In this document: positions 34,343 to 45,497 of the stretch, piece by piece
Position numbering within the stretch: the first letter of the stretch is position 1
Layout: the number at the start of each line of letters is the position of its first letter
Source of the DNA: Duganella sp. 1224
Lineage (GTDB): Bacteria; Pseudomonadota; Gammaproteobacteria; Burkholderiales; Burkholderiaceae_D
NCBI RefSeq assembly: GCF_013408245.1
Contig: NZ_JACBYS010000003.1
Span: forward strand, 248,001-312,000
Direction of reading: 5' to 3'
DNA: 64,000 nt
Position numbers and translations under genes: made by a program
Notes under the pieces: generated by a model
Told to the model about the DNA's origin: nothing
The model's database searches: none
The model's input: only the letters and a program-made list of their open reading frames with translations

Positions 34343-34429
34343 TTCAATCCTGCCTGCTTTTACAGGGTGCTTGAATTGGCGGTGACTGCCGCGAATAACC
34401 ACTATATACCACTGGTCTTTTTTCAGCAG
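34343..34429 (-). pseudogene. hicA: hicA toxin remnant, fused in frame to hicB
   Basis: The 29 codons before the hicB ATG read LLKKDQWYIVV, IRGSHRQFKHPVKAGRIE. This is the middle of HicA, including the catalytic-His motif GSHxxFKHP. The N-terminal six or so residues and everything after GRI (normally a strand and a helix of about 25 residues) are missing. The reading frame runs straight into hicB. An internal deletion joining hicA to hicB explains this. The toxin is very unlikely to be active. Confidence 0.75.
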
Positions 34430-34496
34430 CCCGGCGGCGGCGGGCTTGGGCGCGCGGTGCTAGACTGTCCGGCGATGTCACTTGCGGAGCTTAATC

Positions 34497-35432
34497 ATGA
34501 AATTCCTGGTGGTCGGCGCGGGAGCGCTGGGCGGTTATTTTGGCGGGCGCCTGTTGGCGGCGGGACAGGACGTGACCTTCCTGGTGCGCGCGCGGCGCGC
34601 CGCGCAGTTAAACGAGCGCGGCCTGCGCATCAGCAGCCCCAAGGGCGATCTGGTGCTGCCAGCGCCGCCGCACCTGCTGTCGGAGCAGATTGCGCAGCAT
34701 TATGATGTGATCATCGTCGGCTGCAAGGCGTACGACCTGGACGCCACCATGGCATCGTTCGCCGCCGCTGTCGGGCCGGACACCGCCATCCTGCCGGTGT
34801 TGAACGGCATGGGCCATCTGGAGCGGCTGGCCGCGCGCTTCGGCCAGCAGCGCGTGCTCGGCGGCCTGTGCCTGATTTCCGCCACACTGGACGAACAGGG
34901 CGACGTCCAGCATCTGAACGACGCGCATGCGCTCGTGTTCGGCGAACTGGACGCCGCCACCTCGCCACGCGCGGCGGCAATCGCCGAGGCCATGGCCGGC
35001 GCCAATTTCGATGCGCGGCTCAGCGCCGGGATCCGCCAGGAGATGTGGGAAAAATGGATCTTCATCACCTCGCTGGCCGGCGCCACCTGCCTGCTGCGCG
35101 GCAGCGTCGGCGACATCGTCGCCGCCGGCCAGGCCCGCGTGCCGCTGGCCCTGCTCGACGAATGCGGCGCCATCGCCGCCAGCCATGGCTTCCCGCCGCG
35201 CCAGCCAGCCACCGAGCGCGCCCACACCATGCTGACGGCCGCCGGCTCGCCGATCACGGCCTCGATGCTGAAAGACCTGCAGCGCGGCAGCGCCATCGAA
35301 GCCGATCACATCGTCGGCGACATGCTGGCGCGCGCCCGGCAGCTGGCCGCGCCCACGCTGCAGCTGGCCTACGCCCACCTGAAAACCTACGAGGCGCAGC
35401 GCGCGCGCCAGGCGGCGCTCAATGCAGGTTGA
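34497..35432 (+). CDS. panE: ketopantoate reductase family protein
   Basis: The 311-residue NADPH-dependent enzyme begins MKFLVVGAGALGGYFGGRLLAAGQDVTFLVR (Rossmann loop GAGALGG). The catalytic Lys is in IIVGCKAYDLD, and the C-terminal helical domain shows EMWEKWIFITSLAGATCLLRGSVGDI and TASMLKDLQRGSAIEADHIVGDML. ApbA/PanE enzymes reduce 2-dehydropantoate to pantoate for CoA synthesis. Several paralogues usually occur per genome in this group, so the exact substrate is uncertain. It converges with a small opposite-strand gene, overlapping by 14 bases. Confidence 0.85.
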   Translation: MKFLVVGAGALGGYFGGRLLAAGQDVTFLVRARRAAQLNERGLRISSPKGDLVLPAPPHLLSEQIAQHYDVIIVGCKAYDLDATMASFAAAVGPDTAILPVLNGMGHLERLAARFGQQRVLGGLCLISATLDEQGDVQHLNDAHALVFGELDAATSPRAAAIAEAMAGANFDARLSAGIRQEMWEKWIFITSLAGATCLLRGSVGDIVAAGQARVPLALLDECGAIAASHGFPPRQPATERAHTMLTAAGSPITASMLKDLQRGSAIEADHIVGDMLARARQLAAPTLQLAYAHLKTYEAQRARQAALNAG

Positions 35433-35637
35433 GTGAGACGAAGGGAATCGCGGCAACCGCCGCGCGCCCGGACGAGCGCACGCCGGCCGCGATGGCCCAC
35501 GCCAGCACCCATTGGCCGGCCCGGATTTCGTCTGCCATGGTGCCGGCCTGCAGCAGCCGCTGCGCGGCCCGCCGCATACGGTCGATGGCGTAGGCCTGAC
35601 GATCGGCGCGCGCTGGATGGGGAGTGATTGGCTTCAT
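35419..35637 (-). CDS. small protein of unknown function
   Basis: A 72-residue frame (MKPITPHPARADRQAYAIDRMRRAAQRLLQAGTMADEIRAGQWVLAWAIAAG) preceded by AGAGG six bases upstream. The middle is a basic amphipathic helix followed by a hydrophobic stretch. There is no recognised domain. The frame is reasonably typical for the genome, but coding status rests only on the ribosome site and codon pattern. Confidence 0.45.
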   Translation of the reverse strand: MKPITPHPARADRQAYAIDRMRRAAQRLLQAGTMADEIRAGQWVLAWAIAAGVRSSGRAAVAAIPFVSLNLH

Positions 35638-35741
35638 GCTGACCTCTTAGAGAATGCAGCTTATACGCAAGCCACAACCGTTTGGATTCACCCGGTACGC
35701 TGCGGTACACTGGCGACATTCAAGGTTAGAAGGAGAACAAC

Positions 35742-36329
35742 ATGAAAAACCACACCCTGCTGGCCGCCCTGCTGCTGGCCGGTCTGGCCGGCACCGTCCA
35801 GGCCCAGACCTCCAAGGAACAGTTCGACGCCGACACCAGGCGCATCGCCAGCCGCTACGCCGAAGACAAGAAGCTGTGCGGCGACGAGCGCGATTCCGGC
35901 GCGCGCATGCAGTGCCTGCGCGATTCCAAGACCGAATACGACAAGGCCATGGCCCAGGCCCGCGCCCAATACAAAGGTCCGGGCAAACCGGGCGCCTGCC
36001 ATGACTGCGGCCGGGTCACTTCCGTCGTGCTCGGCGAAAAAGCCGGCGAAAGCAGCGCGGTGGGCCTGATCGCCGGCGGCGTGGCGGGCGCCCTGCTCGG
36101 CAACCAGGTCGGCAGCGGCCACGGCCGTCAACTGGCCACCGTCGCCGGCGCGGCCGGCGGCGCCTATGCCGGCAAGAAGATCGAGGAAAACGCCAAGTCC
36201 AAAAAAATCTGGACCGTCAACGTGAAGTACGACGACGGCCGCCAGGCCGCTTTCACCTTCGACCACGATCCGCAAATGCTGAGCGGCGACCGCGTCGAGC
36301 ACGTCAACGGCACCATCGTCCGCCGTTAA
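35742..36329 (+). CDS. exported glycine-zipper 2TM-domain protein
   Basis: The 195-residue protein follows AGAAGGAG. It has a signal peptide (MKNHTLLAALLLAGLAGTVQAQ) with no lipobox cysteine. A helical charged region with Cys pairs covers about 25-85. The glycine-zipper segment GLIAGGVAGALLGNQVGSGHGRQLATVAGAAGGAYAGKKIEENA lies at about 107-150. The C-terminal part resembles SlyB/17-kDa antigen proteins (VNVKYDDGRQAAFTFDHDP). Such proteins associate with the outer membrane and its stress responses. It is apparently monocistronic. Confidence 0.78.
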   Translation: MKNHTLLAALLLAGLAGTVQAQTSKEQFDADTRRIASRYAEDKKLCGDERDSGARMQCLRDSKTEYDKAMAQARAQYKGPGKPGACHDCGRVTSVVLGEKAGESSAVGLIAGGVAGALLGNQVGSGHGRQLATVAGAAGGAYAGKKIEENAKSKKIWTVNVKYDDGRQAAFTFDHDPQMLSGDRVEHVNGTIVRR

Positions 36330-36526
36330 TCAGCGGCCAAGGTCCTGAGGCGTTCGAGATAGCCGGCCACCGTCTCGGTGCTGATGTCACGGACTCGCCG
36401 GCGATATGGAAGCGTCGCGCAAAATGATGCTGGAACACGGGCACCTCGTTTGCACGTCGTACAAGGGCAAGCGTCCCACCGTGGGCGGTGGCCGGTTTAA
36501 CTTGGATCAAACGAACGGGTAGAAGT

Positions 36527-37279
36527 TCAGTGTTGCAGGGCGTAGCCGGTGGCGATGGCGTGGGCCCAGTCGGGGCGGCCATTGCGGGCGGCCAGCGCGG
36601 CCATCGGGCGCCAGTCGTAGGGCACGGCGATCAGGGCGGCAGACCAGCCGGCCGCGCCGCGCTCAGCGATGGCGTAGCGCGCGTCCGGCGCGCCGGTTTG
36701 CATGGTGTGGTAGTGCAGATGGTCGTCATCGTACGCTTGCAGGCCAACGCTGCCGGGGTTGACGATCAGGCTGCCGGCGGACGCACGCATGGCGCGGGGC
36801 ACGTGGCTGTGGCCGCAGGCGATCAGCGCGAGCGCTGCGCCGACGTCGTCGGCGCCGGCGAGGCGTGCGTCGATCTCGGCGGCGGTGGCCATGCGGGCGC
36901 CGCCCTGCTCCACCGTTTCGAGGAAGTATTCGTGGTCGCTGCGCGGCGTGCCGTGGCATAGCAGCACGTCGGCGGCCAGCCGGTGTTGCTGCGGCAGCGT
37001 CGCCAGCCAGGCCAGCTCGGCCTCGCCCAGTTGCGCGTGGGCGTAGGTGTCGGACGCGGTGCGTTGATGCGGATGCAGGATCTGGCGTTCGTGGTTGCCC
37101 GCCAGTTGCACCCAGTCGCGCGCCATCAAGTAACGCGCCGTTGCCAGCGGCAGCAGCGGCCCGGACAGGCTATCGCCCAGGTTGACCACCACGTCCACGC
37201 CACGGCGCGCGAGATCGCTCACCACCGCCTCCAGCGCCGGCAGGTTGCCGTGGATGTCGGAGACGATGGCGATGCGCAT
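36527..37279 (-). CDS. metallophosphoesterase (YfcE/DNA-repair-like calcineurin fold)
   Basis: The 250-residue enzyme has the full metal-site set: SDIHGN (residues 7-12), LGDSLSGP, GNHE near 82, CHG near 110 and GHSHVPR near 155. It belongs to the small calcineurin-like phosphoesterases related to YfcE. No signal peptide, so cytoplasmic. The substrate is unknown. Its stop codon is 197 bp from the glycine-zipper gene; that gap holds no convincing gene. Confidence 0.83.
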   Translation of the reverse strand: MRIAIVSDIHGNLPALEAVVSDLARRGVDVVVNLGDSLSGPLLPLATARYLMARDWVQLAGNHERQILHPHQRTASDTYAHAQLGEAELAWLATLPQQHRLAADVLLCHGTPRSDHEYFLETVEQGGARMATAAEIDARLAGADDVGAALALIACGHSHVPRAMRASAGSLIVNPGSVGLQAYDDDHLHYHTMQTGAPDARYAIAERGAAGWSAALIAVPYDWRPMAALAARNGRPDWAHAIATGYALQH

Positions 37280-37284
37280 GCTGC

Positions 37285-39075
37285 TTAGAACTGCTCGATG
37301 TCGAGCGCCAGCACGCCTGCGCTGCCGTCGGTGATGGACGCGCGGATGCCGGCGGCTTGCGACAGGAAGTGATCGGCAAAGAAACGCGCCGTCGCAATCT
37401 TGGCCTGGTAGAAGCTGGCGTCGCCGTCGCCGGCGCTCAGCTTGCGCTGCGAGATCAGCGCCGCGCGCGCCATCTGCCAGCCGCCCAGCACGATGCCGGC
37501 CAGCTTCAGATACGGCACGCTGCCGGCGAACACGCCCTTGATGTCGGCCTTGATGTTGCCGACCACGTAGTCCACCACCGCTTCCAGCTCGGCCGCGCCC
37601 TGCGCCAGGTGCTTGCGGATGGCGGCAAACTCGGCGCCGTCCAGCGCGGCCAGTTCGACCTCGGTCGCGCGCACTTGTGCGATCAGGTCCTTGGCCACCT
37701 TGCCGCCGTCGCGCACGGTCTTGCGGCCGATCAGGTCGTTGGCCTGGATGGCGGTGGTGCCTTCGTAGATGGTCAGGATCTTGGCGTCGCGGTAGTGCTG
37801 CGCCGCGCCGGTTTCCTCGATGAAGCCCATGCCGCCGTGGATCTGCACGCCGTCGCGCGCCACGTCCTGCGACAGCTCGGTCGACCAGCCCTTGATGATC
37901 GGCACCAGGTACTCGTACACCGCCTGGTTGCGCGCGCGCTCGTCGGCGTCGGCGCTGTGGTGCGCCTGGTCGTACAGCGCGGCGCCGACATAGGCCAGCG
38001 CGCGCGCCGCCTCGGTCTGTGCGCGCATATTCATCAGCAGGCGGCGCACGTCCGGATGGTGGATGATGGCCACGCCAGCCGGCGAGCCGTTCAGGTCGCG
38101 CGACTGCACGCGTTCCTTGGCGTACGCCAGCGCGTGCTGGTACGCGTGCTCCGACAGGCCGATGCCCTGCAGGCCGACGCCAAAGCGCGCCGCGTTCATC
38201 ATGATGAACATGTATTCCAGGCCGCGATTCTCCTCGCCCACCAGCGTGCCGATGGCGCCGCCGTTGTCGCCGAACTGCAGCACGGCGGTCGGGCTGGCCT
38301 TGATGCCCAGCTTGTGTTCGATCGACACGCAGTGCGCATCATTGCGCGCGCCCAGCGAGCCGTCGGCGTTGACCAGGAACTTTGGCACGATGAACAGCGA
38401 GATGCCCTTCACGCCCGGCGGCGCGTCCGGCGTGCGCGCCAGCACCAGGTGGACGATGTTCTCGGTCATGTCGTGATCGCCATAGGTGATGAAGATCTTG
38501 GTGCCGAAAATCTTGTAGGTGCCGTCGCCCTGCGGCTCGGCGCGGGTGCGCACGGCGGCCAGGTCGGAGCCGGCTTGCGGCTCGGTCAGGTTCATGGTGC
38601 CGGTCCACTTGCCGGTGACCAGGTTTTCCAGGTAGGTGGCTTTCAGCTGGTCATCGCCAGCGGTCAGCAGCGCTTCAATGGCGCCGTCCGACAGCAGCGG
38701 GCACAGGGCGAACGAGATGTTGGCGCCGTGCAGCATCTCCACGCACGGCGTGCCCACCAGTTTCGGCAGGCCCTGGCCGCCGAAGTCAGTCGGATGCTGC
38801 AGGCCCTGCCAGCCAGCCTCGGCGAATTGCTTGAAGGCTTCCTTGAAACCCTTGGACGTGACCACGCCGTCCTTGGTCCAGTAGCTCGGTTCCTTGTCGG
38901 CCGCGTGGTTCAGCGGGGCGATTTCAGCGGCGACAAATTTCGCGCTTTCCTCCAGCACGGCTTCGGCGGTTTCCGGCGTGGCGTCTTCGCAGCCCGGCAG
39001 TTCGCTGATGGCTTGCAGGTTGGCCAGTTCGTTCATCACGAACAGCATGTCTTTTACAGGTGGTTGGTATGGCAT
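37285..39075 (-). CDS. acyl-CoA dehydrogenase, long form with C-terminal extension
   Basis: The 596-residue flavoenzyme starts at 39075, six bases after GGAGA. It shows TGTMNLTEPQAGSDLAAVRTRAEP (FAD contact), KIFITYGDHD, the helical domain with RVQSRDLNGSP and the QIHGGMGFIEE signature near 420. A C-terminal domain of about 130 residues marks the DmdC/AidB-like long group, often acting on medium or unusual acyl-CoAs. It lies downstream of etfBA, the electron acceptor genes, but a terminator hairpin (39090-39131) sits just before its ribosome site. Confidence 0.88.
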   Translation of the reverse strand: MPYQPPVKDMLFVMNELANLQAISELPGCEDATPETAEAVLEESAKFVAAEIAPLNHAADKEPSYWTKDGVVTSKGFKEAFKQFAEAGWQGLQHPTDFGGQGLPKLVGTPCVEMLHGANISFALCPLLSDGAIEALLTAGDDQLKATYLENLVTGKWTGTMNLTEPQAGSDLAAVRTRAEPQGDGTYKIFGTKIFITYGDHDMTENIVHLVLARTPDAPPGVKGISLFIVPKFLVNADGSLGARNDAHCVSIEHKLGIKASPTAVLQFGDNGGAIGTLVGEENRGLEYMFIMMNAARFGVGLQGIGLSEHAYQHALAYAKERVQSRDLNGSPAGVAIIHHPDVRRLLMNMRAQTEAARALAYVGAALYDQAHHSADADERARNQAVYEYLVPIIKGWSTELSQDVARDGVQIHGGMGFIEETGAAQHYRDAKILTIYEGTTAIQANDLIGRKTVRDGGKVAKDLIAQVRATEVELAALDGAEFAAIRKHLAQGAAELEAVVDYVVGNIKADIKGVFAGSVPYLKLAGIVLGGWQMARAALISQRKLSAGDGDASFYQAKIATARFFADHFLSQAAGIRASITDGSAGVLALDIEQF

Positions 39076-39089
39076 CTCGTCTCTCCAAG

Positions 39090-39131
39090 AAAAAGGCCAC
39101 GGCAATCCGGCGTTCCGGATCAGCGTGGCCT
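39090..39131 (-). terminator. terminator between etfA and the acyl-CoA dehydrogenase gene
   Basis: On the - strand AGGCCACG pairs with CGTGGCCT and, inside it, ATCCGG with CCGGAT around a four-base loop. Five T follow. It ends 15 bases before the dehydrogenase start, so that gene has no room for a promoter and must rely on read-through. Confidence 0.75.
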
Positions 39132-39150
39132 CGGTGTGCTTTACGCGTTT

Positions 39151-40083
39151 TTAGCCCAGTTCGGATACCAGCTGTGGCACGACTTCAAACAGGTCGCCGA
39201 CGATGCCGTAATCGGCAACGGAGAAGATCGGTGCTTCCGGGTCCTTGTTGATGGCGACGATGGTTTTCGAGTCCTTCATGCCGGCCAGGTGCTGGATCGC
39301 GCCCGAGATGCCGACGGCGATGTACAGGTTAGGCGCGACAATCTTGCCGGTCTGGCCCACCTGCCAGTCGTTCGGCACGTAGCCGGCGTCGACGGCGGCG
39401 CGCGATGCGCCCATGGCGGCGTTCAGCTTGTCCGCCAGCGGTTCCAGGATCTTGAACGCTTCGCCCGAGCCCATGCCGCGGCCGCCCGACACGATGATCT
39501 TGGCGGCGGTCAGTTCCGGACGGTCCGACTTGGCCACTTCGCGGCCGACGAACGAGGACTTGCCCGAATCGGCCACGGCCGTCACGGTTTCCACGGCGGC
39601 CGAACCGCCGCTGGCGGCAGCGGCGTCGAAGCCGGTGGCGCGCACGGTGATCACTTTCACCTTGTCGCTCGACTGCACGGTGGCGATGGCGTTACCGGCG
39701 TAGATCGGACGCTCAAAGGTGTCCGGCGAGTCGACCTTGGTGATTTCCGAAATCTGCGCCACGTCCAGCTTGGCGGCCACGCGCGGCAGGATGTTCTTGC
39801 CGTAGGCGGTGGCGGGCGCCAGGATGTGGCTGTACGACGCGGCGAGCGCCAGGGCCTGCTCGGCCACGTTCTCGGCCAGGCCGTCGGCGAAGTGCGCGGC
39901 GTCGGCGTGGAGGACTTTCGAGACGCCGGCGATGGCGGCGGCGGCGCTTGCCGCTGCGCCGGCGTTCGAGCCGGCCACCAGCACGTGCACGTCGCCGCCG
40001 GCTTGCGCCGCCGCGGTCACGGTGTGCAGGGTGCTGGCCTTCAGGCTGGCGTTGTCGTGTTCTGCGATAACTAATGCGACCAT
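39151..40083 (-). CDS. etfA: electron transfer flavoprotein, alpha subunit
   Basis: The 310-residue protein has the variable N-terminal domain ([25 protein letters not shown]) and the FAD-binding C-terminal domain: [65 protein letters not shown] and [22 protein letters not shown]. With EtfB it carries electrons from acyl-CoA dehydrogenases to the ubiquinone oxidoreductase. It lies 84 bp after etfB. Confidence 0.96.
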   Translation of the reverse strand: MVALVIAEHDNASLKASTLHTVTAAAQAGGDVHVLVAGSNAGAAASAAAAIAGVSKVLHADAAHFADGLAENVAEQALALAASYSHILAPATAYGKNILPRVAAKLDVAQISEITKVDSPDTFERPIYAGNAIATVQSSDKVKVITVRATGFDAAAASGGSAAVETVTAVADSGKSSFVGREVAKSDRPELTAAKIIVSGGRGMGSGEAFKILEPLADKLNAAMGASRAAVDAGYVPNDWQVGQTGKIVAPNLYIAVGISGAIQHLAGMKDSKTIVAINKDPEAPIFSVADYGIVGDLFEVVPQLVSELG

Positions 40084-40102
40084 GATTGTTCCTTTGCGTT
40101 GC

Positions 40103-40160
40103 CCCGCGCTGCGCGCGGGACAGGATAGTGATTGAGCTTGGCCCGCGCCGCGCGCGGGCC
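40103..40160. other. two strong hairpins between etfB and etfA
   Basis: CCCGCGC/GCGCGGG at 40103-40119 and GGCCCGCGC/GCGCGGGCC at 40140-40160, each with a three-base loop. No T-run follows. They may stabilise or adjust the etfB-etfA mRNA, a role that is inferred. Confidence 0.55.
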
Positions 40161-40167
40161 ACAGGCA

Positions 40168-40917
40168 TTAAATGACTTTGGCTTCGGTGCGCAGCTTGGC
40201 GACCAGGGTGGCGGCGTCCGGCACGATGATGCCGGCCGAGCGCTTGGCCGGCTCGGCGACTTTCACCGTTTTCAGGCGCGGCGTCACGTCAACGCCCAGG
40301 TCTTCCGGCTTGGTCACGTCCAGCGGCTTTTTCTTCGCCTTCATGATGTTCGGCAGCGTCACATAGCGCGGCTCGTTCAGGCGCAGGTCGGTGGTGACGA
40401 TGGCCGGCAGCGTCAGCGCCAGGGTTTCCAGGCCGCCGTCCACTTCGCGGGTCACGGTCGCCTTGCCATCTTCCAGCACGATCTTCGAGGCGAAGGTCGC
40501 CTGCGGCCAGCCCAGCAGCGCGGCCAGCATCTGGCCGGTCTGGTTGGAGTCGTCGTCGATGGCCTGCTTGCCCAGGATGATCAGTTGCGGCTGTTCCTTG
40601 TCGGCCAGCGCCTTGAGCAGCTTGGCCACCGCCAGCGGTTCCAGCTCGGCATTGGTGTCCACCAGGATGCCGCGGTCGGCGCCGATCGCCATCGCGGTAC
40701 GCAGGGTTTCCTGGCACTGGGTCACGCCGGCGGACACCGCCACCACTTCGGTCACCTTGCCGGCTTCTTTCAGGCGGGTCGCTTCTTCCACCGCGATCTC
40801 GTCGAACGGGTTCATCGACATTTTGACGTTGGCGATATCAACGCCCGTGCCGTCGGACTTCACGCGCACCTTGACGTTGTAGTCGACCACACGTTTGACG
40901 GGTACCAAGACTTTCAT
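40168..40917 (-). CDS. etfB: electron transfer flavoprotein, beta subunit
   Basis: The 249-residue protein begins [46 protein letters not shown], the conserved EtfB start. It contains the AMP-binding pattern ([42 protein letters not shown]) and the recognition-loop region that meets the dehydrogenases ([35 protein letters not shown]). It is the first gene of the etf operon and has a good -10 box upstream. Confidence 0.96.
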   Translation of the reverse strand: MKVLVPVKRVVDYNVKVRVKSDGTGVDIANVKMSMNPFDEIAVEEATRLKEAGKVTEVVAVSAGVTQCQETLRTAMAIGADRGILVDTNAELEPLAVAKLLKALADKEQPQLIILGKQAIDDDSNQTGQMLAALLGWPQATFASKIVLEDGKATVTREVDGGLETLALTLPAIVTTDLRLNEPRYVTLPNIMKAKKKPLDVTKPEDLGVDVTPRLKTVKVAEPAKRSAGIIVPDAATLVAKLRTEAKVI

Positions 40918-40967
40918 AGCTATGCCTTTGGGAAAAGATGAATTCGGGACTAAATAATGTGGGCTAG

Positions 40968-41016
40968 ATTATATGAGAAATCCACGCCGCACAAGAAATC
41001 AAAGCACGATCGTGCT
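40968..41016 (-). promoter_or_regulatory. etfBA promoter with a 14-bp palindromic operator
   Basis: TATAAT lies at 40973-40968 on the - strand, about 50 bases before etfB. A perfect palindrome, AGCACGATCGTGCT (41003-41016), begins 29 bp farther upstream, at or just above the expected -35 region. This spot suits a repressor or activator of fatty-acid genes; the protein is not in the window. Confidence 0.5.
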
Positions 41017-41091
41017 ATTTTTCGCTAGTAGAAATCGTCTAAAAATAAAAGCCTCAAGACGAATTTCTAAAAGGGAAGAATGCAGCGGCTG

Positions 41092-41385
41092 TTATTTGCG
41101 CTGCATCAAAAAGACAAACTCACGGCCGGTCTGGACGTGCGACAACAGGGTGTTGCCGGTTTGTTTGCTGAACGCCTGGAAGTCGCGGACCGAGCCGGGG
41201 TCGGTCGCCATGATGCGCAGCACTTCGCCGCTTTGCAATTCGGCCAGAGCCTTTTTCGCCTTCAGGATCGGCAGCGGGCAATTAAGGCCGCGCGCATCCA
41301 ATTCCTTGTGGAATTCGATGACTTCGTTTTCTAGTATCGTTTCGCTCATCAAGAAACCCGCTGGTTTGTGGGGAGGTGTCGTCAT
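41092..41385 (-). CDS. tusA: TusA-family sulfur carrier protein
   Basis: The start at 41385 (MTTPPHKPAGFLMSETIL) follows a strong AAAAGGAG; an internal ATG at 41349 has none. The 97-residue product contains the sulfur-carrier signature ELDARGLNCPLPILKAKKALAELQSGEVL with the CPxP cysteine, and the typical VRDFQAFSKQTGNTLL strand-helix. TusA relays persulfide sulfur to tRNA thiolation and molybdenum cofactor enzymes. It lies downstream of alaS on the same strand, separated by a hairpin. Confidence 0.9.
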   Translation of the reverse strand: MTTPPHKPAGFLMSETILENEVIEFHKELDARGLNCPLPILKAKKALAELQSGEVLRIMATDPGSVRDFQAFSKQTGNTLLSHVQTGREFVFLMQRK

Positions 41386-41493
41386 ACTACTCCTTTTTGG
41401 AAGGGATGACGCGCCGCACCAAAATAGTTCGTTGTACGTTGCAAGTTCACAACGCAAGCTGGAAAGTATACAACAGGTCTCCCCAGACGACAA

Positions 41494-41528
41494 CGGCCCG
41501 CGTACGACACAATATCGCACGCGGGCCG
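41494..41528 (-). terminator. hairpin downstream of alaS
   Basis: CGGCCCGCGT (41494-41503) and ACGCGGGCCG (41519-41528) form a ten-base stem with a 15-base loop, 33 bases beyond the alaS stop. No T-run follows, so it is either a weak terminator or an mRNA 3' end protector. Confidence 0.4.
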
Positions 41529-41561
41529 CATAAACGCTGCCTTACAGCGGGATGACGGGCG

Positions 41562-44174
<2,613 letters not shown>

Positions 44175-44250
44175 GTCGTATGGGTGAGATAGCTGGCCGG
44201 TGCAAAATCGCAAAAGAGTGATTATGCCACAGCCAGCGTCGCCTCCCCAG

Positions 44251-44673
44251 CTAGCGGGCCGCCAGCCGGACCACCACGTCCTCGACCTCGCCGCCGGCCG
44301 CCAGCCGCATCGGCACCGCCATCAACACTTCGCCGCCGGCCTCGCCGTTGTCGTCCAGATCGATGCGTACCTTGAGCTTGCGGTCCAGCGCCACGAAGGT
44401 GTTGCGGTTGGCCGCCACCAGGCGGTGCGCGCCCTCGTTGCCAACTTCACCATACATGGCGTGGTCGTTACCGCGCAGGCGCAGGATGCGGCCGTCGGAC
44501 AAGGTATAACTGCCGCGAAACTCGCGCAACTCCGCGCTGTTCATGCGGTACACCTGCTGCGGCAGGTCGATCGTCAGGCGCGGCGCCGGAATGGTCACCC
44601 GTTCTTCAAGCTGCGCCTGCGCGCCCACGCTGGCGGCGCACAGCAGCGCACCCAGCAGCCATTGCATTTTCAT
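44251..44673 (-). CDS. exported protein of unknown function
   Basis: The 140-residue product has a signal peptide ([21 protein letters not shown]). The mature part is a predicted beta-rich domain ([38 protein letters not shown]). The [19 protein letters not shown] motif is a short conserved-looking block with no known function. It lies 89 bases after a LuxR-type gene on the same strand. The leader contains a hairpin CGCTCC/GGAGCG (44704-44722). Confidence 0.6.
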   Translation of the reverse strand: MKMQWLLGALLCAASVGAQAQLEERVTIPAPRLTIDLPQQVYRMNSAELREFRGSYTLSDGRILRLRGNDHAMYGEVGNEGAHRLVAANRNTFVALDRKLKVRIDLDDNGEAGGEVLMAVPMRLAAGGEVEDVVVRLAAR

Positions 44674-44762
44674 GATGAAGCCTCCCCAGGTTGGTCAGAC
44701 AGACGCTCCCTCGGGTGGAGCGCTGCTGCCAGTCTAGGAAGAATAAACGGCAACCACATCGT

Positions 44763-45389
44763 TCAAACGATGGAGGCGGCGCCAAAGCGGCCGGCGTCGC
44801 GGTGCAGCATGGCCACCAGCTCGCCCTGGCGCCGGGTGCCGGTTTTGCGGAACAGCTTGTGCAGATGGGTTTTGACGGTGTGCAGGCTGATGTCCAGCGC
44901 GGCGGCGATGTCCTCCAGCGCGTCGCCATGCGCCAGCGCCAGCGCAACGCCGGCCTCGGCCGGGGTCAGGTCGAACAGCTGCATCAGCAGCTTGCCGGAC
45001 AGCTGGTAGGCGTCCGGGTCGATGGCCAGCACGATGGCGCAGGCCGGCAAGGCTGGCAAGGCGGCCGGCGGCAGGAACGGCGCCACCGCCAGCAACAGCG
45101 GCTGGCGGCCGCCGCGCGGCAGGCTCAGCACCCGCTGGGCGGCGCCGTGGCCGTCCGCCAGCGCCGCCGCCACCGCGCGCGCCAGCGACTGCGCGCCGCA
45201 GCCGGCGTCCTGCATCAGTTTGCGGCCGTCCAGGCGCAAGGCCGTATCACGTTCCAGCAGCGCGGTCGCGGCCTGGTTGGCGTGCAGCAGGCACAGCTCG
45301 GCATCGATCAGCAGCACCGCCGTGTCCATGCGGTTGAGCGCGGCGCCGAGATACACGGCGGCCGCCTGGGACGTCAGCGTCTGTGGCAT
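44763..45389 (-). CDS. LuxR-type (FixJ/NarL-like HTH) regulator with a PAS-like N-terminus
   Basis: The 208-residue protein starts at 45389, five bases after GGAGG. Residues 145-200 are the LuxR helix-turn-helix (FDLTPAEAGVALALAHGDALEDIAAALDISLHTVKTHLHKLFRKTGTRRQGELVAMLH). The N-terminal 120 residues look like a PAS-fold sensor (MDTAVLLIDAELCLLHANQAATALLER) rather than a phospho-receiver, since no receiver Asp pattern is seen. The signal is unknown. The exported protein downstream may be its target. Confidence 0.82.
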   Translation of the reverse strand: MPQTLTSQAAAVYLGAALNRMDTAVLLIDAELCLLHANQAATALLERDTALRLDGRKLMQDAGCGAQSLARAVAAALADGHGAAQRVLSLPRGGRQPLLLAVAPFLPPAALPALPACAIVLAIDPDAYQLSGKLLMQLFDLTPAEAGVALALAHGDALEDIAAALDISLHTVKTHLHKLFRKTGTRRQGELVAMLHRDAGRFGAASIV

Positions 45390-45497
45390 AGTTCCTCCGT
45401 ATTCCCGGCCCGCCAACCAGCATACACGCGGAACGCCGCTTGGGCGGTAAAAGCTTTTTATTGAAAAGCCGCCGGGCAGCGGTCGCGCGCAATCGGC

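Noticed and set aside
36330..36526. Possible end of a decayed gene on the - strand (a frame ending in ETVAGYLERLRTLAAD)
   Set aside because: Only about 20 residues look protein-like, with a frame change upstream (VPVFQHHFARRFHIAG in another frame); I cannot name a family, so it is not listed as a pseudogene.
37357..40074. A 905-codon + strand frame across the acyl-CoA dehydrogenase and etfA
   Set aside because: It spans two real - strand genes and their spacer, including a terminator hairpin; sequence is GC-driven low complexity.
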